Both the position numbers and the translations under genes were made by a program. DNA of 64,000 nt, from the NCBI RefSeq assembly GCF_013410875.1, contig NZ_JACCCU010000001.1:1240001-1304000 (forward strand). The letters run 5' to 3'. Below the pieces are notes generated by a model. It had not been told where the DNA came from. It did not search any database and worked only from the letters and a program-made list of their open reading frames with translations. Source of the stretch: Tunturiibacter empetritectus. Its GTDB lineage: Bacteria; Acidobacteriota; Terriglobia; Terriglobales; Acidobacteriaceae. This document shows, piece after piece, positions 35,263-46,460 of the stretch (position 1 is its first letter; each line of letters opens with the position of its first letter).

Positions 35263-36495
35263 GTGCCTTTGCGTCAACTAGCATTACTTTGTTACGTGAT
35301 CCTCGGAGCGCTCAACTTCGCTTTGGCTGAGGACTATGCCGCGGTGAATTTCCTCGAAAAACCGGGACCGCACGCAGTCGGGATCAGAGTCGTCGAGCAC
35401 TATGACAGTGCGCGCGACTTTGGATCGGCAGTTGATCAAAAAACTGTCCCAGCGACCCAAACTGAACGTGGCCGGCCGTTGCAGACGCTCGTCTGGTACC
35501 CCGCGCAGAGGACTGGTCGGAAGACCATGACCATGGGGGATTACGTCGCGTTGATGGACACAGAGGTGAGCTTCGGTAAACCCCAGAGAACGCGAGATGG
35601 CGATGTACTAAAGGCGTGGTTGCAAGCATCCCTTGGACAATCGATGTCAGCTGTGCGGGATGCGGGCCTTGAGACGGGCCGGTTTCCGGTGGTGATCTAC
35701 GCTCCAAGCTTCACTTCCTGGTCTTGGGAGAATGTTGATCTGTGTGAATATCTCGCGAGCAACGGCTATGTCGTGGTTGCAAGTCCAGGCATGGGAGAGA
35801 AGTCTCGTGAATCTACTCATGATCTGTCGGGAGTCAACGCTCAGGCCAGTGACGTATCGTTTCTGATCGAGTATGCGGCCTCACTTCCAGACACCGACAT
35901 GACGGGGGTAGCTGCCATTGGCTTTAGCTGGGGAGGACTGGCCGACTTGTTCGCAGCTTCGAGAGACAATCGAATCAAGGCGTTGGTCTCTCTTGATGGT
36001 AGCGAGCGCTACTTTCCGGGCTTGGTTGAAGCGTCCAAGACTGTTCACCCCGACCAAATGACCATTCCGCTAATCTACTTCGAAGAGGGCGACCAATCGC
36101 TGGAAGATCAGGATCTACTTAATCGTCGCTTTCACGCGGATGGACCGAGTGTACTCAATCAGTGGGTACATGGGGATCTGATCACCATTCGGATGTTGGG
36201 ACTCTTTCATCCTGAGTTCTGCTCAATTGCATATCGAAATGAAGAGCTATGGGAAAAGGAGCTTCCGAATCTACAAGTGGCAGATTACAACCGTGCAGAC
36301 GGTTTAGTCGGATATTCCTGGGTGATGCGCTACACGAGAGCGTTCCTAGGCTTTTATCTAAAACACGATGTTCAGGCTGGAGCCTTCCTGAAGGCTCCTT
36401 CAAGTGCGAACGGCGTTCCAAACCACACGATGTCGGTGAAATTGCGGCCGAGTATTCGCGTCGCGAATAAAACGGTTGGAGACCCAGCCAACTAA
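35263..36495 (+). CDS. Secreted alpha/beta hydrolase (dienelactone-hydrolase-like)
   Basis: 410 aa from the GTG at 35263, which has AGGAAGTGAGG 6 bases upstream; an ATG at 35242 is also in frame. A signal peptide (LALLCYVILGALNFALA) is followed by a catalytic domain. The nucleophile elbow is AAIGFSWGGLADL with Ser in G-x-S-x-G; RFPVVIYAPSFTSWSWEN carries the oxyanion region. Asp and His of the triad cannot be fixed by eye. Substrate unknown. Codon use looks less GC-biased than in neighbours. Confidence 0.85.
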   Translation: MPLRQLALLCYVILGALNFALAEDYAAVNFLEKPGPHAVGIRVVEHYDSARDFGSAVDQKTVPATQTERGRPLQTLVWYPAQRTGRKTMTMGDYVALMDTEVSFGKPQRTRDGDVLKAWLQASLGQSMSAVRDAGLETGRFPVVIYAPSFTSWSWENVDLCEYLASNGYVVVASPGMGEKSRESTHDLSGVNAQASDVSFLIEYAASLPDTDMTGVAAIGFSWGGLADLFAASRDNRIKALVSLDGSERYFPGLVEASKTVHPDQMTIPLIYFEEGDQSLEDQDLLNRRFHADGPSVLNQWVHGDLITIRMLGLFHPEFCSIAYRNEELWEKELPNLQVADYNRADGLVGYSWVMRYTRAFLGFYLKHDVQAGAFLKAPSSANGVPNHTMSVKLRPSIRVANKTVGDPAN

Positions 36496-36643
36496 GATCA
36501 AATGGTGCGATTGGACAAAGACTGTTCTCGGTGTACGAAGTTTATTTGAGGCGCAACGGAAGGCGGCATATTTGAATGTCTCCGCCCTTCGTGGAACTAA
36601 TCTCTGCTTCGTGGATTAAAATTTTGCTACATGAGGCTGGCTT

Positions 36644-37405
36644 ATGTTTGTAGCGCGGAGGTTGATAGGTGTTGGTCTGGTGGTGGCCGTGGCTGCGCCT
36701 CTGTGGGGGCAGGATGCGAATGGGCAGGACAAGACTCTGGTGCAGGAAGACAGCCGTTTGAACAGTGTGTATCAACAGAGAGTGGCGCAGCTGCGGGCCG
36801 ATCCGAAGGGGTTGACGGCGCTGCGGAAGCAGGAGCGCGACTGGATTATGCAGCGGGATCAGCAGTGCGGGAAGGACGCTGGGTGTTTGACGCAGGCGAC
36901 GAAGGCGCACGCCGACTACTTTGAGACGCAGGTGAAGCAGAACGATCCCGCGGCCAAGGCGGGCAGTCCGATTCCTGAGATGATTAGGGGACAATGGATG
37001 GTGAAGAAGGTGCTTCCTACGAAGACGATCGCGTGCTGGGACCAGAAGCAGGCCGATGCAATGATAGGCACTGAGCTGGAGTACAAGGCGGATAGCCTGC
37101 GATGGAAGACGACGACGGTGCGGAACCTTGGCAGTACGGCGGCAACGGTCGAAGCGAAGCAATTTGCTGAAGACAACTCGGGTAGGGGCAGCCAGAGTTC
37201 TCAGGTGGATTTTAGTCAGTTGGGCATCGCGACGCCAACTGTACAGCAGATCACGATCGAGCATCCAGACGTCACAATCCAGGACGGGTCGGCTGGCGGC
37301 AGTATGGAGATGCCGGGTGATGTGGTGATGATGAAGGATAGCGACCGGCTGGTGTTTTCGGTTTGCAATGTTTATTTTGAGGCGGATCGGGCTGGGAAAC
37401 CGTAA
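36644..37405 (+). CDS. LprI-like (DUF1311) secreted protein
   Basis: 253 aa. ATG preceded by GAGG. A signal peptide (LIGVGLVVAVAAPLWGQ) is followed by a DUF1311 domain (about residues 30-100): LNSVYQQRVAQLRADPKGLTALRKQERDWIMQRDQQCGKDAGCL, with two Cys that likely form a disulfide. This domain occurs in lysozyme inhibitor LprI. The second half has no recognised domain and may be a lipocalin-like beta barrel. Exact role unknown. Confidence 0.85.
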   Translation: MFVARRLIGVGLVVAVAAPLWGQDANGQDKTLVQEDSRLNSVYQQRVAQLRADPKGLTALRKQERDWIMQRDQQCGKDAGCLTQATKAHADYFETQVKQNDPAAKAGSPIPEMIRGQWMVKKVLPTKTIACWDQKQADAMIGTELEYKADSLRWKTTTVRNLGSTAATVEAKQFAEDNSGRGSQSSQVDFSQLGIATPTVQQITIEHPDVTIQDGSAGGSMEMPGDVVMMKDSDRLVFSVCNVYFEADRAGKP

Positions 37406-37442
37406 GGGTTATCTTCGCGGTGGATGGATGATGACTGGCAGA

Positions 37443-37657
37443 CGCAAGGGCAAAATGCGGAGATTCTTCGCTGCGCTCAGAATGACAGGCTAGAGGAAGT
37501 AGAGCAAAAATAAATGCAACGGCAGAAGCAACAGCAGATCCCTGCGGAATGACAAGCAAAGGAACAGGCAACGGCTACAGAAGCAGCAACCGCGACAGAA
37601 GCAGCAACAGCAGCAGCTACAAAAGCGACCGTGGTCCTCGTTGCGCTCAGAATGGCA
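37443..37657. repeat. Dispersed CTCAGAATGACA element (copy A) and CAG-rich simple repeat
   Basis: Starts with GCAAGGGCAAAATGCGGAG, then ATTCTTCGCTGCGCTCAGAATGACA (37470-37487), and ends with a second TTGCGCTCAGAATGGCA (37640-37656). Between them is a run of AACAGCAG/ACAGAAGCAGCAAC units. It lies between two convergent genes. Related copies lie at 40300-40373 and 46285-46400, in the same orientation. Confidence 0.75.
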
Positions 37658-37747
37658 GTGATTCTGATGCACTTTTGAACAGTAAAAAGCGGAGACACTG
37701 TGAAGTCTCCGCCTCTTTAGTTGAGCGCCGGTTGCTATGTAGCAGAA

Positions 37748-38281
37748 CTAGACGCTGGTGGCGGTTACGGTTTTGGGTTCGGCTGCGGTGGTGTTGACGG
37801 TGTCGGAGATGGTGGAGAGGAGTTCGTCGGCGTTCTTCTCTTCGTCGAGGATGCTGTCGAGGAGATCGGCTGCGTCGTCGTCGCCGAGGAGTTCGGCCCA
37901 GGTGCGGAGGGTGCCGTAGACGGCGATCTCATGATGCTCGACCTGCTGCGCGGAGGCGATGAGGGTGATGTCGCGGATGCTGGTGTCTGCTGCGTCCTTG
38001 ATGTTGTCCTCGGCTTCGGTGACGAGGGCGGAGATGGCTTTGCAGGTGGAGGTGTCGGCGTTGCCGTTGGTGGCGTCGCGGAGGATGCTTTCAACTTTGG
38101 CGACGTGGGTTTGAGTTTCGGTGAGGTGGTTGCGGAAGGCGGAGGCGAGCTGGGGGTCGGTGGACTTCTCGATCATGGTGGGGAGGGCTTTGGTGATCTT
38201 CTGCTCCATGTCGAGGGCCTTTTTGAGGTTGGCGATATAGAGGGTGCGGAGGTCTTCGATGTTTTCGGAGAATAGCTTCAT
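37748..38281 (-). CDS. Ferritin-like DUF892 (YciE/YciF) protein
   Basis: 177 aa four-helix protein. LRTLYIANLKKALDMEQKITKALPTMIEKSTDPQLASAFRNHLTETQTHVAKVESIL matches DUF892, a ferritin-like family linked to stress and osmotic response. Likely di-iron ligands are Glu and His in ALDMEQKI, HLTETQTHV and EHHEIAVYG. ATG preceded by AAAGGAG at good spacing. Cytoplasmic; encoded singly. Exact function unknown. Confidence 0.92.
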   Translation of the reverse strand: MKLFSENIEDLRTLYIANLKKALDMEQKITKALPTMIEKSTDPQLASAFRNHLTETQTHVAKVESILRDATNGNADTSTCKAISALVTEAEDNIKDAADTSIRDITLIASAQQVEHHEIAVYGTLRTWAELLGDDDAADLLDSILDEEKNADELLSTISDTVNTTAAEPKTVTATSV

Positions 38282-38714
38282 GGGTGTGGCTCCTTTGGAA
38301 ACTCGCGAGATGTCTCGTTAGCGCACAGAGGCGCCATTTGGTGCAGCGTGGAAGGTGTGGGTGAGAGCGGCGAACGTTCAAGCCGGGGTGCTCACGGTCG
38401 TTCTGCGTTCTGCTGAGTAGGATGCGAGGTTGCAGACAGGGTTGGCTGGGAGGTTTAGCTAATTCCTATCGGGTGAATGGAGTGAGAAGCCTCTGGAAGA
38501 GGGCCTGTGTGCGGGTTTTTTTCGAGGCGCAAGCGGGATTTGCGATGGTGATGCTGGTGATCTTAAGTAACGCTTAACACTTCGGGATGCTGGAAGGGTG
38601 CTGCTTGAAGCGGGCTGATTCTGGGGCTGCGTTTCGCGGCCTTCGAGATTGCTGGTGAGCGGGAAGCTTAGCGCGCAAAGTTTGCGAGAAGCTTTGGCGA
38701 AGTTGCGTGCATCG
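38282..38714. other. Long upstream region before thiC, no riboswitch seen
   Basis: Between the leftward DUF892 gene and thiC. I looked for the conserved TPP riboswitch strings (CUGAGA, and CUGAUCUGGAUAAUGCCAG-like) and saw none. No gene is supported. Confidence 0.55.
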
Positions 38715-38758
38715 TATACTTACTCGATAACACGGCTAATTACTCGTAAGACGGCTGA
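38715..38758 (+). promoter_or_regulatory. Candidate promoter with tandem TTACTCG repeats before thiC
   Basis: TATACT (38715-38720) could be a -10 element. It is followed at once by two direct copies, TTACTCG(A)TAA[C/G]ACGGCT, at 38720-38738 and 38740-38758, about 20 bp apart (two turns of helix). That layout fits a repressor site overlapping the transcription start. The thiC ATG is 18 bp downstream. Confidence 0.55.
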
Positions 38759-38766
38759 ACGGGTAG

Positions 38767-40272
<1,506 letters not shown>

Positions 40273-40299
40273 CGGTTGCCGGAAGTGCGGTTGTACGGT

Positions 40300-40373
40300 G
40301 AAGGCAACAGCAACGGCAAAGACAAGAGCAAATGCGAAATACGGGGATTCTTCGCGTTGCTCAGAATGACAAG
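40300..40373. repeat. Dispersed CTCAGAATGACA element (copy B)
   Basis: GGCAACAGCAACGGCAAAGA, then AAATACGGGGATTCTTCGCG and TTGCTCAGAATGACAAGG. Between convergent thiC and the 33-aa gene. Compare 37443-37657 and 46285-46400. The following 290 bp (to 40665) hold no supported gene. Confidence 0.75.
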
Positions 40374-40665
40374 GGGTATTGGTGGTTTATAGAAAAAGGC
40401 CGTGTCCCTGGTTTGGGAGGCGGCCTATCTCTTTGGGGAGGAAACTGGTTTCGGTTGGCTCGGAGCGTTAGCTGGGAGTCTGTTGCGTTGGGGGCGAATG
40501 GTACTGCGCTGCGGGGCGGCAAGGGGTAGCTCAGAGCTGGAGTCGAAGGACGGCTCGAATTGGTCAGCGCTGAAGTTGAAGGCCATGCCCGCGATGCGGT
40601 GGAGGATGCGGGTTGGTGTGGGCTGGCAACAACTTACTCCGTGGGGCGGCAGCACAGCGGTGAGT

Positions 40666-40767
40666 CTAGAGAATATCTTTCTCCTGTTTGTCAGATCGCA
40701 TGGCAAGAAGTGCAGGAGCAATAATCATTGCGAGAAAAACCAAAGCTAGAACGAGATCGTGGACCAT
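40666..40767 (-). CDS. 33-aa single-pass membrane protein
   Basis: Too short for a usual ORF call. On the minus strand AAAGGAG sits 8 bases before ATG (40767), the best Shine-Dalgarno sequence in this region. The peptide begins MVHDLVLALVFLAMIIAP and continues ALLAMRSDKQEKDIL, i.e. one TM helix of about 19 residues (LVLALVFLAMIIAPALLAM) and a charged C-terminal tail. No family is recognised. It stands alone, 3' of the M28 peptidase gene in the same direction, separated by 262 bp that include a REP-like unit. Confidence 0.65.
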   Translation of the reverse strand: MVHDLVLALVFLAMIIAPALLAMRSDKQEKDIL

Positions 40768-40897
40768 TGGGGAGTCTCCTTTGGGCGGCTTTGACCGTCT
40801 TGAGAGTAATCATGCGGCAGGTGACTAAATGGGGACATCCCACTTCGGGAAGCAAAGATGCGTCTTTTGGGGGATGGTTTTTCTTTTTAATGCTCAG

Positions 40898-40980
40898 GTC
40901 CTGCCGGACGGGCCCACTACGCGTGGGGCGGTCACTTCGTGACTTGTATACCCCCTTCGGGTGGTCCTCCCGTTGGTCGG
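40898..40980. repeat. REP-like repeat, single unit
   Basis: Begins GTCCTGCCGGACGGGC and ends CCCGTTGGTCGG, with GGCGGTCACTTCGTGAC and GTATACCCCCTTCGG inside. It matches the right arm of the element at 29447-29624. Lies 50 bp after the stop of the M28 peptidase gene. Confidence 0.8.
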
Positions 40981-41029
40981 AGGCTAGCGCTTATGGTGTT
41001 GAGGATGGTGGTCTGTGGTGGGTTGGTGG

Positions 41030-43219
41030 TTATTTGGTGGCTTGTTTGTTTGCGTTTTCGAGGATGGCGGCGGAGTGGTTGAGGGCGGCGGCCAAGGCGG
41101 CTAGCTGCGATTGGGCTCTCGGGGCGTCGGGGGCGTCGATGCCTTCGTTCACGCCGGGGATGACGACGGCGGCGTAGCCGGTGAACTCGCCTGGAGCGTA
41201 GATGGTGTGTTTGTACCAGGAGCGCTTGGGGAGACCTTCGGGGTTTAGAAGAGCGCCCTCGGCTTCGCGCAGGGATTTGTTGAGTGCGACGGGGTTTGAT
41301 GACGGCGCGGCCTGGGTGGCTCGGATGGCGGTGCCGGCGGCGGCGAAGCGGTTGGCGGCGGCCTGGGCAGCGGTGAAGTCGAGGGTGAGGTTCTTGGCGG
41401 TGGCTTGTTTCTGCGCGGCCTCGAGGTAGCCTACGATCTCTTTGCCGTAGAGCTGGTAGTCGTAGGGAAGGACGTCGGCGTCGGCCATGTGGAGGATCTC
41501 GAGGCCGAAGACGCGAGCTTGTTGCTGCTCGTAGACGAAGGTGGGGTCGGCGAATTTGGTGAACCAGTTGTAGTTGTCGAAGACGGAGTGGTAGACGCCG
41601 TAGGGGCCTTCGGAGCCGATGTCGGTGGAGGGGACGCCGAGGTGCTGGATGAAGGGGGTGTAGTCGGAGCCGGAGCCGAGGGTGCCGATGTGGACGTCGG
41701 AGTCAGTGGATTCGGTTGGCTTGTGTGTGCGCCGCGTGGGGGCGGTTGCCTGGTCGGCCTTCCACTGTTCGTAGACGGTTCCGCCTTTGGGGCTGGCGAC
41801 TTCTTTGGTGACTTCGCGGACGAACTGTTTGAGCGAGGGTACGGCGGCGGCGTCGAAGTTGGGGCCGGCTACGCCTACGTCGGTGTTGAAGTAGGCTACG
41901 GCGTGGGCGAGGTGGGTTTCGTGCTGCTCGGCCCACTCGGTGGAGCCGATGAGACCTTCTTCTTCTGCGTCCCAACTGCAGAGGACGATGCGGCGTTGTG
42001 GCTTCCAGCCTTGCTTGAGGAGTTCGCCCAGGCCGTGAACGGTTTCGAGCATGGCGGCAGTGCCGGAGTTGGGATCGACGGCGCCGTAGACCCAGGCGTC
42101 GCGGTGGTTTCCGGCTACGACCCAGTCTTCTTTCTGGGTGGAGTCGGTTCCGTCGATGGTGCCGGTGACGTCCCAGATGGTACGGAGGGCGATGTCCTGA
42201 TCGAGGTGCATGTGGACAGTGATTTTAGGAGGCGTACCGTGAGTGCCGCCTGCTCCGAGATTGCTGGAGGCTCCTAGGTGGTAGGTGAAGGGGAGTGCGC
42301 CCTGCCAGTCGCGGGGGGATTCGGCTCCGCCGAGGGCTTTGAGGATGGGGGCGGCGTCGTGGTAGGAGAGGGGATTGGTGGGGATGCTGGGCTGGTTGTT
42401 CTGCAGTTTGTCGACGGGGATGCGTTTGGAGTCGGGGAGGTCGGGTGTGGAGGCTACGCCGGGAGTGGTGGGGTCGCCGGGGTAGATGGGAAGGAACTGG
42501 ATGGAGCCGCGCTGGACGGCGGTTTCGGGGCGGTAGGGGCCGCGGGGGTAGATGTCGCCGCGGAAGTAGCCGTCGTCGGCGGGGTCGGAGTAGATGAGGA
42601 CGCCGACGGCTCCGTACTGCTGGGCGATGTAGGTCTTGATGCCGCGGAAGTTTTCGCCGTAGCGGACGAGGACGATCTTGCCTTTGACGCTGATGCCTAG
42701 TTTGGTGAGCTGCTGGAAGTCGGCGAGGGTGCCGTAGTTGGCGTAGATGACCTCGGCGGTGACGTCGCCTGAGGGGGAGGAGCCGTTGAAGGCGGGGAGG
42801 ATGCGGGGGTCGTCCTGGAAGGGGTCGCCGCCGAATTTGTTGGGGTCGACGTGCTCTGGGGTGGGGCCGGACATTAGTTTTTTGCCGTCGGCGTCGAAGG
42901 CTTCGATGAGGATCTTGACGGGTTTGGTGAGGAGGACTTTGTAGGGAACGATCTGGGTTTCGAGGCCGGCGGCTTTGAACTTGTCGGCGACGTAGACGGC
43001 GGTGGCGTAGTCCTCTGGCGAACTGGCCCAGTGGGGGGCGGCGGTGAGGGTCTTGAGGTGCTGGCCTGCGAGTGCGGCGTCGGGGACAGCCATGAAGATT
43101 TTGTCCCACTTTGCCTGCTGGGCGAAGTCGCGATATCCGAAGACCTGGGGGGTGGGAGACTGGGCCAGTGTGAGGGCGGCGAGGGGGAGCAGGCAGGCTA
43201 CGGTGCGGAGACGAGTCAA
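41030..43219 (-). CDS. Secreted M28 peptidase (glutamate carboxypeptidase II-like)
   Basis: 729 aa, TTG start with GAGG nearby. Signal peptide (TVACLLPLAALTLAQS). A protease-associated (PA) domain (about 160-300, LVRYGENFRGIKTYIAQQYGAVGVLIYSDP) precedes a zinc aminopeptidase domain: NHRDAWVYGAVDPNSGTAAMLE (metal His/Asp), SWDAEEEGLIGSTEW (catalytic and metal Glu), and later DIGSEGPYGVYHS. The C-terminal region resembles the transferrin-receptor dimerisation domain. Extracytoplasmic; would trim peptides from the C- or N-terminus. Encoded singly. Confidence 0.94.
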   Translation of the reverse strand: MTRLRTVACLLPLAALTLAQSPTPQVFGYRDFAQQAKWDKIFMAVPDAALAGQHLKTLTAAPHWASSPEDYATAVYVADKFKAAGLETQIVPYKVLLTKPVKILIEAFDADGKKLMSGPTPEHVDPNKFGGDPFQDDPRILPAFNGSSPSGDVTAEVIYANYGTLADFQQLTKLGISVKGKIVLVRYGENFRGIKTYIAQQYGAVGVLIYSDPADDGYFRGDIYPRGPYRPETAVQRGSIQFLPIYPGDPTTPGVASTPDLPDSKRIPVDKLQNNQPSIPTNPLSYHDAAPILKALGGAESPRDWQGALPFTYHLGASSNLGAGGTHGTPPKITVHMHLDQDIALRTIWDVTGTIDGTDSTQKEDWVVAGNHRDAWVYGAVDPNSGTAAMLETVHGLGELLKQGWKPQRRIVLCSWDAEEEGLIGSTEWAEQHETHLAHAVAYFNTDVGVAGPNFDAAAVPSLKQFVREVTKEVASPKGGTVYEQWKADQATAPTRRTHKPTESTDSDVHIGTLGSGSDYTPFIQHLGVPSTDIGSEGPYGVYHSVFDNYNWFTKFADPTFVYEQQQARVFGLEILHMADADVLPYDYQLYGKEIVGYLEAAQKQATAKNLTLDFTAAQAAANRFAAAGTAIRATQAAPSSNPVALNKSLREAEGALLNPEGLPKRSWYKHTIYAPGEFTGYAAVVIPGVNEGIDAPDAPRAQSQLAALAAALNHSAAILENANKQATK

Positions 43220-43423
43220 GTCGTGGGCCTCGATGTGGGTTGTCGAGATATCAGGGTATCGCAGAATTGAGTTTGGGCAGGATCTTTGCCGGTGAGGTTC
43301 TGTGGACAGAGGTTTCTGGCGGAAGGTTCCCTCGAAGATTTTGAGTCTCAGTGATTTGTTGCGGACACGATAAAGCGGCTCACGATGGATGTGAGCCGCT
43401 GCGATGGATTCTTGAGCGAAGAG

Positions 43424-43822
43424 CTATACGGGCTGGGTGCAGAACTTGCAGCGAGTGGCGGGGATGGGGATGTCGCCCAGGCACTGGGGGCAGGGCTTGG
43501 TGGCAGGTGGCTCGGCGATTGTGGGGTGGAATTTTTTCAGGAGGTACTGAATGGGCAGTACGAGGAAGAAGTAAACGACGCCGGCGATGAGGAGGAAGTT
43601 GATGATGGCGGTGATGAAGTCGCCGTAGCGGATCTCGCCGCCGTTGACGTGGGCGATGAGGTAGCCGAAGTTGGGCTTGCCGATGACTGCGCCCAGGAGG
43701 GGATTGATGATCTTTTCAGTCAGCGAGGTGACGATGGAGGTGAATGCAGCTCCGATGATGACGGCGACGGCAAGATCGACGACGTTACCACGCAGAATGA
43801 AATCGCGGAATCCTTTGAACAT
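43424..43822 (-). CDS. mscL: Large-conductance mechanosensitive channel
   Basis: 132 aa. FRDFILRGNVVDLAVAVIIGAAFTSIVTSL and FGYLIAHVNGGEIRYGDFITAIINFLLIAGVVYFFLV are the two TM helices of the homopentameric channel that relieves osmotic downshock. After the usual end there is a Cys4 ribbon, CPQCLGD and CKFCTQ, an extension found in a subset of MscL proteins. ATG start. Confidence 0.96.
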   Translation of the reverse strand: MFKGFRDFILRGNVVDLAVAVIIGAAFTSIVTSLTEKIINPLLGAVIGKPNFGYLIAHVNGGEIRYGDFITAIINFLLIAGVVYFFLVLPIQYLLKKFHPTIAEPPATKPCPQCLGDIPIPATRCKFCTQPV

Positions 43823-43962
43823 GAGGTCAGTCTCCTAGTTTGATCGTGCATGGAACCGTTGATCACTGCTTGTTCCGGTGCGGGGAGTATACCGCAGGAG
43901 ATTTTAAAGGCTAGAGGGTAGTTGAGGCGGAGGAGCTGGGGTTGGCTATGGGAGGAGGCTTG

Positions 43963-44268
43963 CTATTGGGAAGATGCTATCCAGCGGGCGTAAGGGTAGA
44001 GGAGGAAGAAGAGGATCATGCAGAGGGCCATGAGGTCCATGTAGATGCAGAGGATGACGCCGGCGTGATAGAAGCTCCAGCGGCGCTGCATGCAACGGAC
44101 GGTGTCGGCGGTGCCGGCGATGGCGAAGAGGACAGGAAGGATGAGGAGGGGAGTGGCGCGGTTGTGGGGGAAGTCGGAGAGGAGGAGAGCTACGGCGAGG
44201 CTGAGGAGTACGAGGAGGCTGCCGCGCAGAAGAGAGTGGACACGCGGATTGAAGAGGGGATATTTCAC
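43963..44268 (-). CDS. Small membrane protein, unknown function
   Basis: 101 aa, GTG start. Three hydrophobic segments: LLRGSLLVLLSLAVALLLSDF, TPLLILPVLFAIAGTADTV and HAGVILCIYMDLMALCMILFFLLYPYA. No family recognised. The hydrophobic pattern and coherent topology suggest a real gene, though its Shine-Dalgarno is poor. Confidence 0.65.
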   Translation of the reverse strand: MKYPLFNPRVHSLLRGSLLVLLSLAVALLLSDFPHNRATPLLILPVLFAIAGTADTVRCMQRRWSFYHAGVILCIYMDLMALCMILFFLLYPYARWIASSQ

Positions 44269-44423
44269 GTAGGGTGTGTCTGTTTTAAGGATACGAGCGT
44301 GCGGAGTTTGGCGCTAGTTTTGGGAGGAGCGGCAGTGGCCTGCCTGAGCTTCATTTTTGATGCAGGCAAAAGCTGATTGCAATAATGGCGGGAGATCGTT
44401 GCGGAGTTGGTTGTGGTGATGAC

Positions 44424-44454
44424 TGGGTGTGTCCAAGCGAGGGGAACACACCCA
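44424..44454. other. 9-bp hairpin after mtnA
   Basis: TGGGTGTGT (44424-44432) pairs with ACACACCCA (44446-44454), 50 bp beyond the mtnA stop. No T-run on either side; candidate transcript end. Confidence 0.5.
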
Positions 44455-44503
44455 GAGGAGTCTGCCGGTTCATCCGATGGCAACTTTAGTCGCAGTGAGA
44501 TTT

Positions 44504-45571
<1,068 letters not shown>

Positions 45572-45583
45572 GTCCCTTCTAGT

Positions 45584-45793
45584 TTATCGCGAATGACCTG
45601 TATGGGGGCGGATGTGGGGGCCATAGGCAGTTCGGCGGGCATAGAAGCGCTGGCAGCAGCCGGTGCAGCGAACTGGGCGCAGAGCCAGGTAGTGGAAGAA
45701 CCAGTCCCAGCCTCGGCGGTGGGAGCGATGCAGGGATTCGGTGTTGCAGTGGGGGCAGAATCTTCCGTCGGAGAACTTCGGCTTTGAGAGCAT
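45584..45793 (-). CDS. Small zinc-ribbon-like protein
   Basis: 69 aa. Two Cys pairs, CPHC (13-16) and CTGC followed by a further Cys (43-47), with basic residues between (HRSHRRGWDWFFHYLALRPVRC), suggest a zinc ribbon with an unusual hydrophobic linker. Likely cotranscribed with mtnA. Function unknown. Confidence 0.75.
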   Translation of the reverse strand: MLSKPKFSDGRFCPHCNTESLHRSHRRGWDWFFHYLALRPVRCTGCCQRFYARRTAYGPHIRPHTGHSR

Positions 45794-45925
45794 GGGGGCT
45801 TTATCGGCGGAGAGGTTGCGAGTGTTAGGTTCTTGAGAATTGTTTCTCTACGGTGAGGCTTTTCGTGCGGGTTCTCGTCCACAATGGGAATAAAGATGCG
45901 GCGAGGTTTGTTGAGGGAGGTCCAC

Positions 45926-46261
45926 GTGAGAAAAGATGCGTTGAGGAATGCTCTTCTGCTGGTGATTGCGTTGGCGCTGGTTGAGATCGCCGCAAGGCCG
46001 TATGTGTCTCCTCCCCCGGTTGCGGCGGACTCGTCTGCGGCTCATGCGCTCTACATTGAGCCGGGGGTGCAGAATCTGCGGTATCCGGATGGGACGGGGC
46101 AGGTGTACGGGAAGGTGGTTGTGGATCTGCGGACCGGGAAGATCTGGGGTTTTCCTACGGGGACCGTTGATCCTTATCCTTCTTACCCGCTGGATAGTAA
46201 GCCGGCGGTTTCGCGTCCGTTTGCGCTGGGGCGGTATGCGTTTGAGGATTTGGATAAATGA
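45926..46261 (+). CDS. Small exported or membrane-anchored protein, unknown
   Basis: 111 aa from the GTG at 45926, which has GGGAGG 5 bases upstream; in-frame ATGs at 45884 and 45896 have weaker context. One hydrophobic N-terminal segment (ALLLVIALALVEIAARPYV) precedes a soluble part (GTGQVYGKVVVDLRTGKIWGFPTG). Family not recognised. Divergent from the zinc-ribbon gene. Confidence 0.7.
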   Translation: MRKDALRNALLLVIALALVEIAARPYVSPPPVAADSSAAHALYIEPGVQNLRYPDGTGQVYGKVVVDLRTGKIWGFPTGTVDPYPSYPLDSKPAVSRPFALGRYAFEDLDK

Positions 46262-46284
46262 ATCGTGGGGCTGTTGGGTTGGGC

Positions 46285-46400
46285 TAGGCAACAGTGAAAG
46301 GCAACAGCAGATTCCTCCGCTGCGCTGCGGAATGACAACAAGAAAACAGGCAACGGCAAAAGCTAAATACGGGGATCCTTCACTACGTTCAGGATGACGG
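46285..46400. repeat. Dispersed AGGATGACA element (copy C)
   Basis: AGGCAACAGC, GCTGCGGAATGACAACAAG and ACAGGCAACGGCAAAAGCTA, then ATACGGGGATCCTTCACTACGT and TCAGGATGACGG. Same order and orientation as copies A and B. Again between convergent genes (45926 gene and rhaT). Confidence 0.75.
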
Positions 46401-46460
46401 CTCCAAGAGGCATTGGGCTCCCTTTGCCTGTCAGGCCGTCGTTTTGTGGGTGTGTTGGGG

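Noticed and set aside
37477..37698. Leftward frame over the CAG-rich repeat
   Set aside because: Ala/Val/Cys-rich translation produced by the simple repeat; no start site.
41405..42277. 290-codon rightward frame across the M28 peptidase gene
   Set aside because: Gly/Val/Asp-rich shadow; the leftward frame has catalytic motifs.
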